Below are positions 1 to 61,800 of a DNA stretch of 64,000 nucleotides, piece by piece. Where the stretch lies: contig JANCRA010000019.1 in assembly GCA_024362935.1 (NCBI GenBank), forward strand, positions 4,150,501 to 4,214,500, written 5' to 3'. The DNA is from Setophaga petechia (Eukaryota; Chordata; Aves; Passeriformes; Parulidae). The translations under genes were made by a program, and so were the position numbers. How positions within the stretch are numbered: position 1 is the stretch's first letter; each line of letters starts with the position of its first letter. The notes under the pieces are model-generated. The model made no database searches and had not been told where the DNA came from. It was given only the letters and a program-made list of their open reading frames with translations.

Positions 1-40834
<40,834 letters not shown>

Positions 40835-41050
40835 GCCGCCCAGGCCCCGAGTTGGGCGAGGAAGCGGCGCGAAGGGCCCGCCTCCCGCCGCTCCCAACGC
40901 CGGCCGGGGGGCGCGGGATGCTGAGCTCGGGCAGGAGAAGCGCTCCGCCAGATCATTCCCAGCCGAATAAAGACCGGCGGCAGGAAAGAGCGTTTCGGGC
41001 GCTTTTGTGTCTCTCGTCTCAGTATGGGCTCAGGACACACACACACACAG

Positions 41051-41555
41051 AATGACAGAGTGGATCAGGTTGGAAGGGATCACAGTGGGACATCTGCTCC
41101 AAACTCCCTGCTCAAGCAGGCACACGGCCAGGGTTTCATTCAGACAGTTCTCCAGTATCTCCAGTAAGAGACTTCACACCCTCTCTGGGCAAACTGTTCC
41201 AGTGCTCGGTCACTGCACAGTAAAGAAGTTCTTCCTCACATTTAGGTGGAACTTCCTGTGCATCAGTTTCTGGCCATTGTCTCTTCTCCTATTGCCTAGT
41301 ACCCCCGATAAGTGCCTGGCCCCATCCTCTTGCCACCTTCGCTACAGATACTGATAGACATTGACGAGGTCCGCTCTCAGCTGTCTCTTCTCGAGATTGT
41401 ACAGGCCCAGCTCCCTCAGCCTTTCCTCATCAGAGAGATGCTCCAGTCCTTTAATCATCTTTATTGCCCTTCGCTGGACCCGCTCCAGGAGCTCTAGGTC
41501 CCTGTTCTACCTAGGAGCCCAGAACCGGGCAGCAACGCTGGACACAGCAGTGGTT
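41051..41555 (-). mobile_element. CR1 non-LTR retrotransposon, 5'-truncated, inside the PRKDC/MCM4 promoter interval
   Basis: In plus-strand view the segment opens with the reversed CR1 tail (AGAATGACAGAGTGGATCAG, GGTTGGAAGGGATCAC). It continues through the standard antisense CR1 blocks: CTCTCTGGGCAAACTGTTCC, AGAAGTTCTTCCTCACAT, CCTCAGCCTTTCCTCA, CGCTGGACCCGCTCCAGGAG, and ends near CAGAACCGGGCAGCAACG. The element therefore runs on the minus strand with its 3' end toward PRKDC. It separates the two GC-rich halves of the promoter interval. Confidence 0.9.
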
Positions 41556-41877
41556 CCCCCCTCCTATGCGAATGGGCTGCTCCAACCTCCCCACGCCTGC
41601 CCACAGCCCTGGTTTTGCCGCGAAATTCGGCAAGGTGCGGGAGGCTCCACGCTAGGTTGCGGGGGGGGAAGCCGATGTGTCATTACTGGGGACAACCTCT
41701 GTCTGTACCACAAGTAGTAACCTGCATTATAATTCTTTCTCTAGTGTAGCAGGTCTAGGGGGGCGCGACCCTCACTTCGGCGGTCCAGAGGTTTCATCTC
41801 CTTCTTCCTCTCCCTCTCGGTTCCGCATCCCCCCTTTCTGCCTTCGTTGGGCGCTCCCGTTACGATCGCGCCTTGCC

Positions 41878-41926
41878 ATTGGCCAGAAAGCCCGGGAGAG
41901 CGCGCGCACGCCGCTGGCTTTGGCGC
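41878..41926 (+). promoter_or_regulatory. Inverted CCAAT box and perfect E2F site of the MCM4 promoter
   Basis: ATTGG at 41878-41882 is an inverted CCAAT (NF-Y type) motif. TTTGGCGC at 41919-41926 matches the E2F consensus TTTSSCGC exactly. MCM genes are established E2F targets induced at G1/S. The pair sits about 30-80 nt upstream of the proposed end of the non-coding first exon, so the start site is probably between or just after them. Binding is inferred from motif match only. Confidence 0.6.
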
Positions 41927-41929
41927 GGA

Positions 41930-41957
41930 GTGCCGCGGTGTCTGTGGGGCTGTGCAG
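41930..41957 (+). other. MCM4: Probable non-coding exon 1 of MCM4 (3' end defined, start unknown)
   Basis: A donor GGCTGTGCAG/GTGGGT at 41957/41958 precedes a strong acceptor CTGCCCCCAG at 42084-42093, which would open exon 2 thirty-one bases before the ATG. Human MCM4 also has its start codon in the second exon. The 5' limit given is nominal, set just after the E2F motif. The alternative is an unspliced leader. Confidence 0.45.
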
Positions 41958-42124
41958 GTGGGTGGGGACGGCGGGCGGGGGTCGCGGCTGCCGAGGGCAG
42001 CAAGGGTACGGGAACCTGAACCCGCCGGTCGGGGCTCGGCCGGTGACGGGCCGCCCGCCGCGCTCATTCTTCTCTCCGACCCCCTGCCCCCAGGTAGGAC
42101 CGCAGCTGGAGCCGCAGCAGCGCC

Positions 42125-52295
<10,171 letters not shown>

Positions 52296-52392
52296 GTTAC
52301 CCTGTGCTTGGGAGCCTGCTGTCACGACTTGTACCTTGCCTTACTCAAGATAGTGTCAGTCTGCAAGATCTTTGAGAGTTGGGACTGTCATC

Positions 52393-52427
52393 AAGCCCTG
52401 CAGATCTGTGCAGGGCTTGCACAGATC
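52393..52427 (+). repeat. Two overlapping, mutually exclusive hairpins in the MCM4 3'UTR
   Basis: Arm AAGCCCTGCA (52393-52402) pairs perfectly with TGCAGGGCTT (52409-52418) around a 6-nt loop. Alternatively GATCTGTGC (52403-52411) pairs perfectly with GCACAGATC (52419-52427) around a 7-nt loop. The segments interleave, so the RNA could adopt one or the other. Function is unknown. Confidence 0.7.
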
Positions 52428-52774
52428 CAAGGCATAGCCTTTCCCTGCCAACCAACTACCATGGCTCCTCTTTGCCTTACTGCATTGCCACTGCAAGATT
52501 TTCACAGCTTGGGCTATCATTTGCTATGACAAGGGTAGTCATGATTAAGTGGCATCACTGTCATTATCACTGTCAAGATTTTATGGAAATCCTCATGTCA
52601 ACAATACTATTTACATTTTAGCTAAATGTAATTACTAATATGGCAAGGGCTTTGTGTTTTTATGTTGTTTTTAGAGCATGGTAACAATATTGCCTGCATT
52701 TCCATTTGAATTGTAAAAACTCAAATGACTTTTTAGTAATTGCAGTTTTTACTGTTAGTATTGCAGTAAGCTGA

Positions 52775-52780
52775 AATAAA
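52775..52780 (+). terminator. MCM4 polyadenylation signal AATAAA
   Basis: Canonical hexamer 480 nt after the stop codon with a T/G-rich stretch about 20-35 nt downstream. It is the only canonical AATAAA I saw between the stop codon and 52800. Confidence 0.85.
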
Positions 52781-52814
52781 ATCATTTGACTTAAAAAGGA
52801 CTCTTGTGTTCATT

Positions 52815-54412
52815 TCAGGTACAAATCAGCATATCCTGTGCTGATTTTCCATCTAGAATTCTGCAATTTTTCTGGAAATTCTTTCTGAGAGCATGAAAGG
52901 TGCTCTGCTTTTGGGTTTTTGTTTGATCTGAGTGTACTGTGGAAGTATCCTCAATGTAAAAAAGATAGATAGATTCCACTAGAAAATGACATTGCTTTAC
53001 TTCAATTTTAGGTCTGACTAATAGAGATTACCCATCTTTGGTAATCTTTGATTATATGTAATGACATATAATCAGTCCTGAAAGAAGAAGGTCTTGTAGC
53101 TTGTTTACAATAATATTCCCAAGGGCATGGTATGGGTGATTTTTTTTAATAGAAAAATACAAGGCTATGTCGACCTTCCTCAGCAGTACAAAGCAGCATG
53201 ATTGCTTTATGTCTTCTTTTTTACTTAAGTGCGATGAGCAGGTTAGAATCCTTTCATAACTGTTTCAGCCAAACTTGAAATTGGATGCTACTGAGAAATA
53301 TTCCAAACTGTACTCTGCCTTCACTTCATGAAGAGGGAAAAAAAAAATCCATCTATTTATTTAGTTGAAATGATACTGGATTATTCTGTGTTCATCCTAA
53401 AAGAACAATGAGTCTTTCTCTAACCATTAGACATTCTGAGACAGATGTCTACATTGTCCACACTGCTTACAGTTGATGAGATAAAAAATTACGTATCAAA
53501 GATCATGATCAGAAAGTTTTTTATAAAACAGGTTTACCACAGCATGTTATGGGGAGAAGAACCTAGTGGCAACACGCTGTGAACTGAGAAAATCTTTGCT
53601 GAAAGTAAGTGCCCACACAGCAGCCATAAGGTTGCCCTAGAATTCTCAGAACAATGAGATTTAGTGTGACCATTCTAGGCATCTACTGATCATACTGAAA
53701 GTAGTCACATTTGGGTATGCTATGAATTTTCAGGTAGGCCTCAGTATTCAAGGGGAAGATGAAGTTTTTTACTCCAAAGACACACCAAGAAATGGAATGA
53801 ATTTTGCTAATTTCACACACATTTTCTTCCTCATCCATGAGCAGACTGAAGATGTGAGGAAATAAGACACACTGTGAGATGCTCAGTTAAAATTCAAGAC
53901 AAATTTAGCGTAACTGGTGACTGAGATCTAAAAAGCTGCACTTGCTGTGCAGCTCCTGGAAGGGTTGGGGAAAGTGCACCATAATGAAACACCAATGTCT
54001 GGAGAAAGACCAGAAGAAATTAATAAAGACTTTGGGGAAAGTCAGTGAATCACATGGTCAAGGTTACCTCTGAAACTCTAACAGAAGTGTGCTTTCTGGT
54101 ATGTTAGAGGCATCTCTGCAAAATGGCAGTAGGAGAGAAGTCTGAGGAGCTCAATTATAGCCTGCACACAGGCCATACCTAAAATGCATGGATGCTGTAG
54201 TGTGCTGTCCAGGACACAGACTTGGGAGGAAAGAGGTGACACCTTTTAGCTGTAAACTTGATTGATCCAGCTCATACGCTTCATAAAGATCATTAATGAA
54301 AGAAGATCCCATATATCTGGGGAGGGATCACAACAGACAGCTGGGGAAGAGCAAGCATTCCGAAACTGTGTGATCAAGACACATTGATTCAAGTCTCTAA
54401 CCATCGTTCATT
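52815..54412. other. Intergenic stretch between MCM4 and the ERVL LTR; no gene recognised
   Basis: AT-rich, with stops in all frames at short intervals. Besides the paired inverted repeats at 53025-53074 I see nothing identifiable. No splice-bounded coding segment resembling a known protein was found. Confidence 0.6.
53025..53074. repeat. Two adjacent perfect inverted repeats downstream of MCM4
   Basis: AGATTACC (53025-53032) pairs with GGTAATCT (53040-53047). TGATTATATGT (53049-53059) pairs with ACATATAATCA (53064-53074) around AATG. The two hairpins abut, one nucleotide apart, about 230 nt past the predicted cleavage site. Confidence 0.8.
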
Positions 54413-54417
54413 CATTG

Positions 54418-54988
54418 TGTGCTGATTTTGGATGCTGTACAGTTACTTTTCTTCACTGTGGCTGTTGTGGGGATGTATTTTAAATTTGTGCTGAATGCAG
54501 GGTTGATAACACAGAGGTGTGTTATTGCTAAGCAGGGCTTGCACAGATCCAAGGCCTTTTCTGCTTCTCGTATTTCCATGCTGGCATGGGAGGTAGAGAG
54601 GACACAGCCAGGACAGGTGACACCAACTGACCAAAGGGATATTCCAGACCATACAACAACATGCCCAGTTTATAACATGGGGGGAAGGAGGAGGAAGGTG
54701 GGGACATTTGAAATGATGTCATTTGCCTTCCCAAGTAACCATTATGTGTGATGGGGCCCTACTCTCCTGGGGATGGCTAGACACCTGTCTGCTCATGGGA
54801 AGCAGTGAGTTAATTCCTTGTTCTGCTTTGTTTGTGTGCATGGCTTTTGCTTCCCTATTAAACTGCCTTTATTTCAACCACTGAGCTCTCCAGCTTTTAC
54901 ACTTGTAATTGTCTCTCCGCTGGTGGGGGAGTGAGTGAGCAACTGTGTGGGGCTTGGTGACTTAACTGCCTGGGGTTAAACCACGATG
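54418..54988 (+). mobile_element. Solo LTR, avian ERVL type, downstream of MCM4
   Basis: A 571-bp element beginning TGTGCTGATTTTGG and ending with GGGGTTAAACCACGATG. It has TTAATT/TTGATAACACAG-type blocks, the CTGACCAAAGGGATATTCCA block, and CTATTAAACTGCC near the U3/R boundary. It is bounded by perfect 5-bp direct repeats CATTG at 54413-54417 and 54989-54993, the duplication length expected of ERVL. The 3' terminal dinucleotide is TG where CA is usual, so the end has decayed. It is the same family as the element in PRKDC intron 14 but in the opposite orientation. Confidence 0.88.
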
Positions 54989-55260
54989 CATTGTTTTTCA
55001 TTAGGCATGGAAAAATGTCATACTGCAGAATTCTCTTCCTGCTCAATTGAATTTAACACTGTCCAGAAAGTCAACTGTTACAACAGAGGATTGACCTATA
55101 CAGTCATATAAGCCTGATTTAGGTAGTAAGGGCAGAGGAAGAAAAGGAAGAAGGGAAAAAAAAATCAGTTTTATTCCAATGAAAACAAAAGTAACACTTT
55201 ACCGAAATTAGTTACACGTTTTGTTTGGTAGGACGGATGAATTCCTGTCCGGCAAAAATG

Positions 55261-55333
55261 TGGAGAATGCGGGCATCGATCCCGCTACCTCTCGCATGCT
55301 AAGCGAGCGCTCTACCATTTGAGCTAATTCCCC
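55261..55333 (-). tRNA. tRNA-Ala (anticodon AGC), copy 1
   Basis: A 73-nt cloverleaf: acceptor GGGGAAT/ATTCTCC with discriminator A, anticodon stem CTCGC/GCGAG around TTAGCAT (anticodon AGC), and T stem GCGGG/CCCGC. The A box TAGCTCAAATGG and B box GGATCGATGCC are intact, as in vertebrate tRNA-Ala genes. A Pol III terminator of five T follows on the minus strand (55254-55258). CCA is not encoded. Confidence 0.97.
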
Positions 55334-55645
55334 CCCTTGAGGCGGCTGCTGGGATCACAAAACTCTGATCCTCAGCAAGCGTCTACGACCATAGTTCCAT
55401 GCATAGAATTAAGTTTTTTCTCTTGCTCTGGCCTCTCTGCTCGCAAAAGAGAACACGTTCAACTTCCATTCCAAAATCATACATTTGTAGTATTTCCTTT
55501 AGCATTTCCAAATCAAGCAGCAAGAAACAAGGCAAAATGGAACAGACGTTTTCCAGCTGTTGCATGTAGTAATAAAAAACATCTCGTTTGTTATTTGCCG
55601 TTCACGAAATAAAGCACGTTGAGGCGTTTCACTTTCTTGCTGTAC

Positions 55646-55715
55646 GCGTCAGGCTTTATTTAAGCAGTGAAGTATTTTTAGCGTCGGGCTTCATTTAAGC
55701 AGAGAAGTATTTTTA
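55646..55715. repeat. 35-bp tandem duplication between tRNA-Ala copies 1 and 2
   Basis: Units 55646-55680 and 55681-55715 both run from GCGTC to GAAGTATTTTTA and differ at three positions. It sits in the tRNA cluster but is not part of a tRNA gene. Confidence 0.85.
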
Positions 55716-55739
55716 CCCCGCGAGGAGCAAAACCGAGAG

Positions 55740-55812
55740 TGGAGAATGCGGGCATCGATCCCGCTACCTCTCGCATGCTAAGCGAGCGCTCTACCATTTG
55801 AGCTAATTCCCC
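55740..55812 (-). tRNA. tRNA-Ala (anticodon AGC), copy 2
   Basis: Identical over all 73 nt to copy 1, which lies 479 bp away on the same strand. Its trailer differs from the other copies: the TTTT terminator is at plus-strand 55729-55732, seven nucleotides past the gene. A 35-bp tandem duplication lies just downstream of it. Confidence 0.97.
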
Positions 55813-58017
55813 CCGCACTGACTCTTTACATCCTGTCACTTCAGACTTCAATAGCTGTAAATGCAACCGGCGCCTTTAGCCCTTATTCTGCTTTTTCACT
55901 GCGGGGAGTAACCCCAGGGCAGCCGTTCTGAACATTTAATTACCGCCTGACCTGAAGACGCCCCTGGTTTTCCCCGAGATGACAAAAATACTGTCGTGGT
56001 AAGGCGGAGTAATGTGATAAAGCATTTCACGCTAATGTGCACAACAAACCCCTGCCCTGCAGCCTTTCAGTGCCACCTGCCACACACTAGATTTGTCCTT
56101 CTCCTACACTCAGGGAAACCACATCACAGAAAACACACTAGAGCAGCTTGAGGATAATTCAAAATTTGCATTTGCCTTGATGTCCCCTCAAGAGACCATC
56201 TAGAAAGCAAAACTCAAGCCTGATTAAGTTAACTTACATCGGTTTCCATTAGTATTGACAAGAAGATGCGTTGAAGTGATTTGTGTTAAAAGAAAGTAAG
56301 TGGGCACAAAGCCTTCAAAACTGAAACACTCTAATTTTATTTTTTTTTTAATGGAACCTAAAAAGTTTGGGCTATTTTTCAGACATAGGTGAGGAAGTTT
56401 TCCCAATCAGGTTAAGAAACCAGGACATTTTACTTGCCGTCTTACATGAAAACCTAGCAACACTCACAATAAATTCATGATCACAAAACAATGTTGAGAG
56501 TTATATAAAATACACGTTTTAATAATTGAAAATAGTGCAGAGATCTTTCCTCACTTGGGCATTAAATGAACTTTTTTCTGTTTCTAAAAAACAGAAAATG
56601 TTTCTAAACATTTTCTAAAACGTTCTGTTTCTGAAAATGTTCTAAAACGTTTTCTTGTGACCAGATGGGTGAAGCTTTAGCCCTTTTCAGTGGCAGCAGA
56701 GTGAGACACGGTGGTGAAAACCAGGAAAAGGTAATCTGCCTTTTTCATAATGACTCTGCAGAGGGTCGATAAAGAAAACTGTTCACAGAGCTGAACCTCG
56801 TGAAACACGATATGGGAGAGATCCTGGCCACAGGCTGCAGGAGGCTGTCAGAGAGCCGAACATACACACATACCTGTGCGAAGGACTGAAACTGCTTTTG
56901 CATATTTGCGTATCTCCCCCATCAAGTCTGCTCAAGTGAGGTAGATAAAATCATCACCAATATAAAGCAAAAAGTGTTAAGAATAAATTTTGATTTTTTT
57001 ATTGTGCAGAGACTGAAGTTAGGCAGGAGAATATTTGAATTTTAAGAGAATGTTTGCAGCCACAATGTAGTTGTAGTTCCACATCTTGACCTGTAATTGG
57101 ATTGTAACAGATTTGGAGTACTACCTTACCTAGGACAAGCTATAACTTGTGGATGGTCAATTTTGAAATTTATTTTGTTTTGACTGGTTGCTGCCATCCA
57201 GTGGGTTAAATCCTTCAGAGGAAACCAGCAGTACATGTATTGTTGAATTACTGCACACAGTTTAGTTTACTAGCAGGACTTAGTCCTCCACATTTAAACA
57301 GAGCATATCAGTGTATCCACTCTCTCTGTAAACTACATTTTCTTTCTTGAAATCCAGAAAGCCTTTAATTTAATAGCCTGTGAATAGAGGTTTAGCCATG
57401 TGCTTCCTACTGCAAAGTCAGTTCGTATGACTACAGGTGAATTTTTCTATTTAAGAAATGTACTTAGTAACCCCATATCTTTAAGATTCAATACTATTTG
57501 GACAGAATTATCAAAGTCAATAAATAAAGGTGGACATACAAATAATTTCTAGAATATAACATAAGAATACATGAATTAATTTTTCCTCTCAAAAAACTAA
57601 GCATAAACTTTTAAACCACTGTGTTTATCATTTATGTATGTTTAATGAGAAAATGAAGTTGGAAAAGGAACTAAAGACTTGAAAAAAAGGAGAAGAAAAA
57701 TCTCACTGTGCTTGAGTGACCTCTAAAAGCAATCTTTCTAAATTTACAGGCCTTTTTGTATTTGTTAGAGATGTAAAAAAATTAGTTCTCTCTCCTCGAA
57801 TAAACGCTAGAGGACGCACTGCTCAGGAAAACCAGTTATTTCATCCAGGGAACACAGCAAAAAACGCACCTCATAACGCCAAGCGTGTAGCCTGGTTTTT
57901 CAGCCATGGGGTTTTCCATGTAAATTTAGAGGCGACAGCGTGGCTTGACAGGGCGGCTGAGCACAACAGAGCGCGGTGACCGAGGCCGAGTGCCGCCGGT
58001 CCGGCCGCCCAGGGCAA
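55813..58017. other. Intergenic stretch inside the tRNA cluster; no gene recognised
   Basis: 2.2 kb between tRNA-Ala copies 2 and 3. Mostly AT-rich with the inverted repeat at 56593-56616. CpG content rises only near the tRNA genes. No coding or mobile element was recognised. Confidence 0.55.
56593..56616. repeat. Perfect 11-bp inverted repeat in a repetitive TTTCTAAA tract
   Basis: AGAAAATGTTT and AAACATTTTCT flank CT. The surrounding 56575-56655 also repeats TTCTAAAACGTT directly, so local slippage or snap-back copying is plausible. Confidence 0.75.
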
Positions 58018-58090
58018 GGGGAATTAGCTCAAATGGTAGAGCGCTCGCTTAGCATGCGAGAGGTAGCGGGATCGATGCCCGCATTCTCCA
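58018..58090 (+). tRNA. tRNA-Ala (anticodon AGC), copy 3
   Basis: Identical to the other three copies but on the plus strand. TTTT terminator at 58094-58097 in the trailer CACTTTTG. Together with copy 4 it forms a convergent pair 638 bp apart. Confidence 0.97.
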
Positions 58091-58728
58091 CACTTTTGAT
58101 GGGCTGTGGCGCCACGGCGGAAAAAGATTTTCTTCCATTAATTGTCCCGGGTTTCTGGTAGAAAATCCTCAACGGGAAATACAGACCACCTCACGCGGCA
58201 AATAAAAGGGGAGAAGAAATGGTAATTGTATAGCTTACACCTGTGCACTCTCTTGAGCGGCAATTTCTTCACGAACCCATCTAAACTAACGCTGTTTCTC
58301 TGTGATACAGGAAAAAAAAAGCTGCTTCCGTCCCTTACCACTATACCGAATGTGAGCATTTTTGGTTACTTTTTAATGATACGAAAAGTTATTGGAATTT
58401 TCTCTGCGACGATTTACAAATTGGTAGGTGTCCACAAAAATCATCAGCTCACCACAGAATGAGTGTCTCTCCAGCTACCTTGCACCCGCTGTGAGATGGG
58501 CAGGGCACGCTTGTTCCTAACGTGAGTTTCAAGTGATATTCGGTCTCCCACGGTATAATTTAATGCCCTCCTCGAGCCATAAGATAAAAAAAGCTCAGCT
58601 CAGACCAACGTTAAAAACTTAAACAGTTCATAGTATGCAAACGCGTCTCTAAATGCATTCATTTTAATCCTTACGAAACTGCTCCACGAAAACGCATCTG
58701 AATTCAAAGCCGCGGCGCAGCAAAAGTG

Positions 58729-58801
58729 TGGAGAATGCGGGCATCGATCCCGCTACCTCTCGCATGCTAAGCGAGCGCTCTACCATTTGAGCTAATTCCC
58801 C
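58729..58801 (-). tRNA. tRNA-Ala (anticodon AGC), copy 4
   Basis: Identical to the other copies. Its trailer on the minus strand is CACTTTTG, the same as that of copy 3, with the terminator at plus-strand 58722-58725. GC-rich, CpG-containing sequence lies upstream of it (58802-59000). Confidence 0.97.
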
Positions 58802-61800
58802 CCGCGGACGCCTTGCCCCCTCCACTGTCTATTCCTGCCTGCACTCCCTTCGCTGCCGGGGCCTCCGCACACCGCGCTGAACCGTGACCCGCCGCCTCCA
58901 AGGCAAACAGAACTTGCTCCCCCAAACGCCGGCAGCTGGGCAGTCCGAGCCCTTCTCATTCCCTCTCGAAGTCACGGGCGGGCAATAACAGCGCTCAGCC
59001 CCTCCAGCGGAACGCAGAAACAATTAGGTCCTCCTGCAAGCGCACTGCTTCCGACATCCGTAGTGGGAATTTTGCCTAATATGATATCTGGACTCCTTGA
59101 AGCAGCAGCAGGCGCTTTGTTCAGCGGAGCTGCGTCTGGATAACATCCGGGCTTGTGTTTCCAGGCAATTGCAGACTTATGTTCACACCAAACAATTATT
59201 ACTGCTTAAGAGAAATCTGGATATATTTAAACACTGTATTTTTTTTAAAACAGATTTTTTCTATCTGTAATCCCCAGATGGAAGACAATCGGCTAAATTA
59301 CTTTATCCTTCTCTATATTTTACAATATAAAATATATATGACCGAACAGGTAGAGTTCTTCCAGTTCTTTCTCTTCTGGCAATAGAGGCTGGGTTAATGT
59401 TATAAAAAGGAGGTAGAAAAAAAAAAAGGCACTATGGTACAATGAAGAAAGCATCAAATGGAACACCAGGAAACAAAGTAGTAGTTCACATTATTTACCT
59501 ACATCTCTCAGGCAATTTTAAGTTGTGAGGCTATAACCAGACAGACAAGCACACTCACAGAGATACATCAAAATATCAAAAATACACAACTAAAATGTAA
59601 AAAAATACAAATTTTTACTGTAATGAAACAGGAGTGAAAATTCTGTTTAGTGGTTTCACAAACAGCAAGAGAGAGTTGTGAATTTTTATTACACTTCCAA
59701 TATTAAATAATCTGCTTTGCTGGAAGAAAAAAGGAGTATCTGAAATGAAATTTATTCAGTAACTACATAAGCAGCTCCTGATTTCCCCAGGATGCTTGAA
59801 GACACATGAATCACACTGACATATAAAGATCTTTCAAATCTCTCCTTGTTAACGACTTAGTGATTTCAGAAAACGAAATAACAAAATTTCAGTCTTCAGT
59901 CTAGCCCTAAAGCTTGTATACCAGAAGTCCCATGGCCATTCTTTCATCCATTAACAAAATTCCAGTGTCTTGCCACCTACTCCCTCCACTCTAATTGAAA
60001 CAGCTCGCTTTGCCAAAAAAAGTTTTTGCCCCTCCTATTTAATCAATGTGGAAAGAAACATCTCAAATTATTTTGCAGGAGATCATTAAGTTTTTACTGC
60101 TGGAATTACGCTGCAGATACCATTGACATTTAAGCAACTGGCTGACTAAAAGCCTCACAGGTCAGTGTGCCTGGCAAAGTAAGGAAGCTTGCTGCTCCTT
60201 CTATTCTGGGATCTTCCACATTTTTCTTAGCATTCCTTCTGAACAAAAACCATTTAAGTCTCAAAACCACCTATGCTACAAAACAAACAAGCAAGCAAAC
60301 AGAACCTTTCTAGTTGTGTCTGTATCAGGCTTGTAAGCCCAGGTAAAATCAAGCCAGATTTTGAAAGGTACAGCACATCCACTTGGTTTAACTAAGGGAA
60401 TCCCCAAGCAGGCTTACAACTGCACACAAAGCAAAATTTTCAATTTGTGACTAGGCACTGACAGTCTTAACGCTTTAACACAGCAGGTAGGGTAAAATTT
60501 ACTTAAAATCAAGCAAAACTCAAAATGAACTATAAATTAAGTAGTGACAAAATGAGTAAGGACACCTATAGTATATTCAGTTCATTCTGTTAAATAGCCT
60601 AACCTTCAAGTTGATAGATATAGCATTAAAATGAAACAAAGTATGTCTCCAGTTCTGTATCCAGTATTTATCCCATATTTAAAGCATGGAAGGAAAAGCT
60701 GTATTTAAAGCATTGAAGGAAACGTCTTTCGGACCTCAGAGATAATTTTACTGAAAAGCAGTATCAAAATATGGAATTGGACAGCAAAATTCACACCATC
60801 CTCTGAGGGAAAAAACCCATGAACAAAAACCTCAAACTCCAACAGACAGCACCCCACCAAATGTACTGTAAATCACATAAAAAGCAACACAGCAGACATG
60901 CCATGAGTCAGAAGAAACCTCCCAGAATCCCTATTTCTGTTTTTCATGGCCACAATGAGAATAAAACTTGATTTGTTGGTGAAGATGTTATTGCTTGTTC
61001 ATAAAATTTTGCCTCCATTTTACCATTATTCATTGATTCATACTCAAAGCACAGGACATAAACACGCTAAAGAAATCCCAAAACTTAAGAACCAACCAAA
61101 ATGAAAAAAAAAACAAACTCAAAACATAATAAACACTAGAAAGATTTGCTACTTTTAATAGTATTTCCATGTTTGAGGAAAATCAGTATAGTCCATCTGG
61201 GAGGTTAGGCACCAGTACAAAATTCTGTAATATTGGCCAAAGAATCAGCCTAGCCAGGCATCCTAACTACCTTCAGTTATGATTAGCGGCCACAGCAGAA
61301 ACTTGCAAAAGCCAAAATAATTAATACTAAATATACAACTTTTGCAAGAAGTATGACACCAAAATGTTCTTTGTATATATTTATCAGATTAGCATTTAGG
61401 TTAACACTGTGCTCTCTGTGCACTAATGAGGAGACGGTGATCTCAGAGCACAGCTCTGAGCAAGATCATTTTATGCTGCTCACAGTCATCTCCCTGGGGA
61501 CCAATACAAAAATCACCCTCATTATTTCAACCTGTAAAATCTCTAACTTTATCAGGGAGTTGAAATACCAAGAAAACATACAAGTTACCATTCTCTCTCT
61601 CTAAAAGGATCCATAGATTTTAGGTTTCCATCTATGTTATCATATGGAGTCCAGATTGGCAAAGATTTCATTCTGTTTTCAGTTGGGGAAACAGGAAGTC
61701 ATACATTTAAATGATTATGTATTTAGGTTTTTTTTAGACTCACATTACAATTTTTCTGGAAGACCTTGTATCCCAATTAACTTAATGAGTGTTTTAAAAA

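Larger units (their letters stand above)
40835..42093. promoter_or_regulatory. Bidirectional PRKDC/MCM4 promoter interval
   Basis: The two genes are transcribed divergently from this 1.3-kb interval, an arrangement known from other vertebrates. Two GC- and CpG-rich blocks (about 40380-41000 and 41740-42540, each extending into the first exons) flank a CR1 insertion at 41051-41555. A short CA run lies at 41036-41049. No clear TATA box was seen for either gene, in keeping with CpG-island promoters. The transcription starts are not visible from sequence. Confidence 0.8.
52296..52797 (+). other. MCM4: MCM4 3'UTR with poly(A) signal
   Basis: About 500 nt from the TGA to an AATAAA at 52775-52780 (GCTGAAATAAAATC), followed at 52800-52815 by TGTG/T-rich sequence typical of a downstream element. 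Cleavage is expected near 52795. The first 140 nt contain two overlapping hairpins and a short match to the LTR at 54418-54988, each described separately. Confidence 0.85.

Noticed and set aside
55678..55866. Open frame (minus strand) containing ELAQMVERSLSMREVAGSMP, and a similar frame at 57976-58161
   Set aside because: The shared peptide is a translation of the tRNA-Ala gene itself. Such tRNA-derived peptides are a known annotation artefact.
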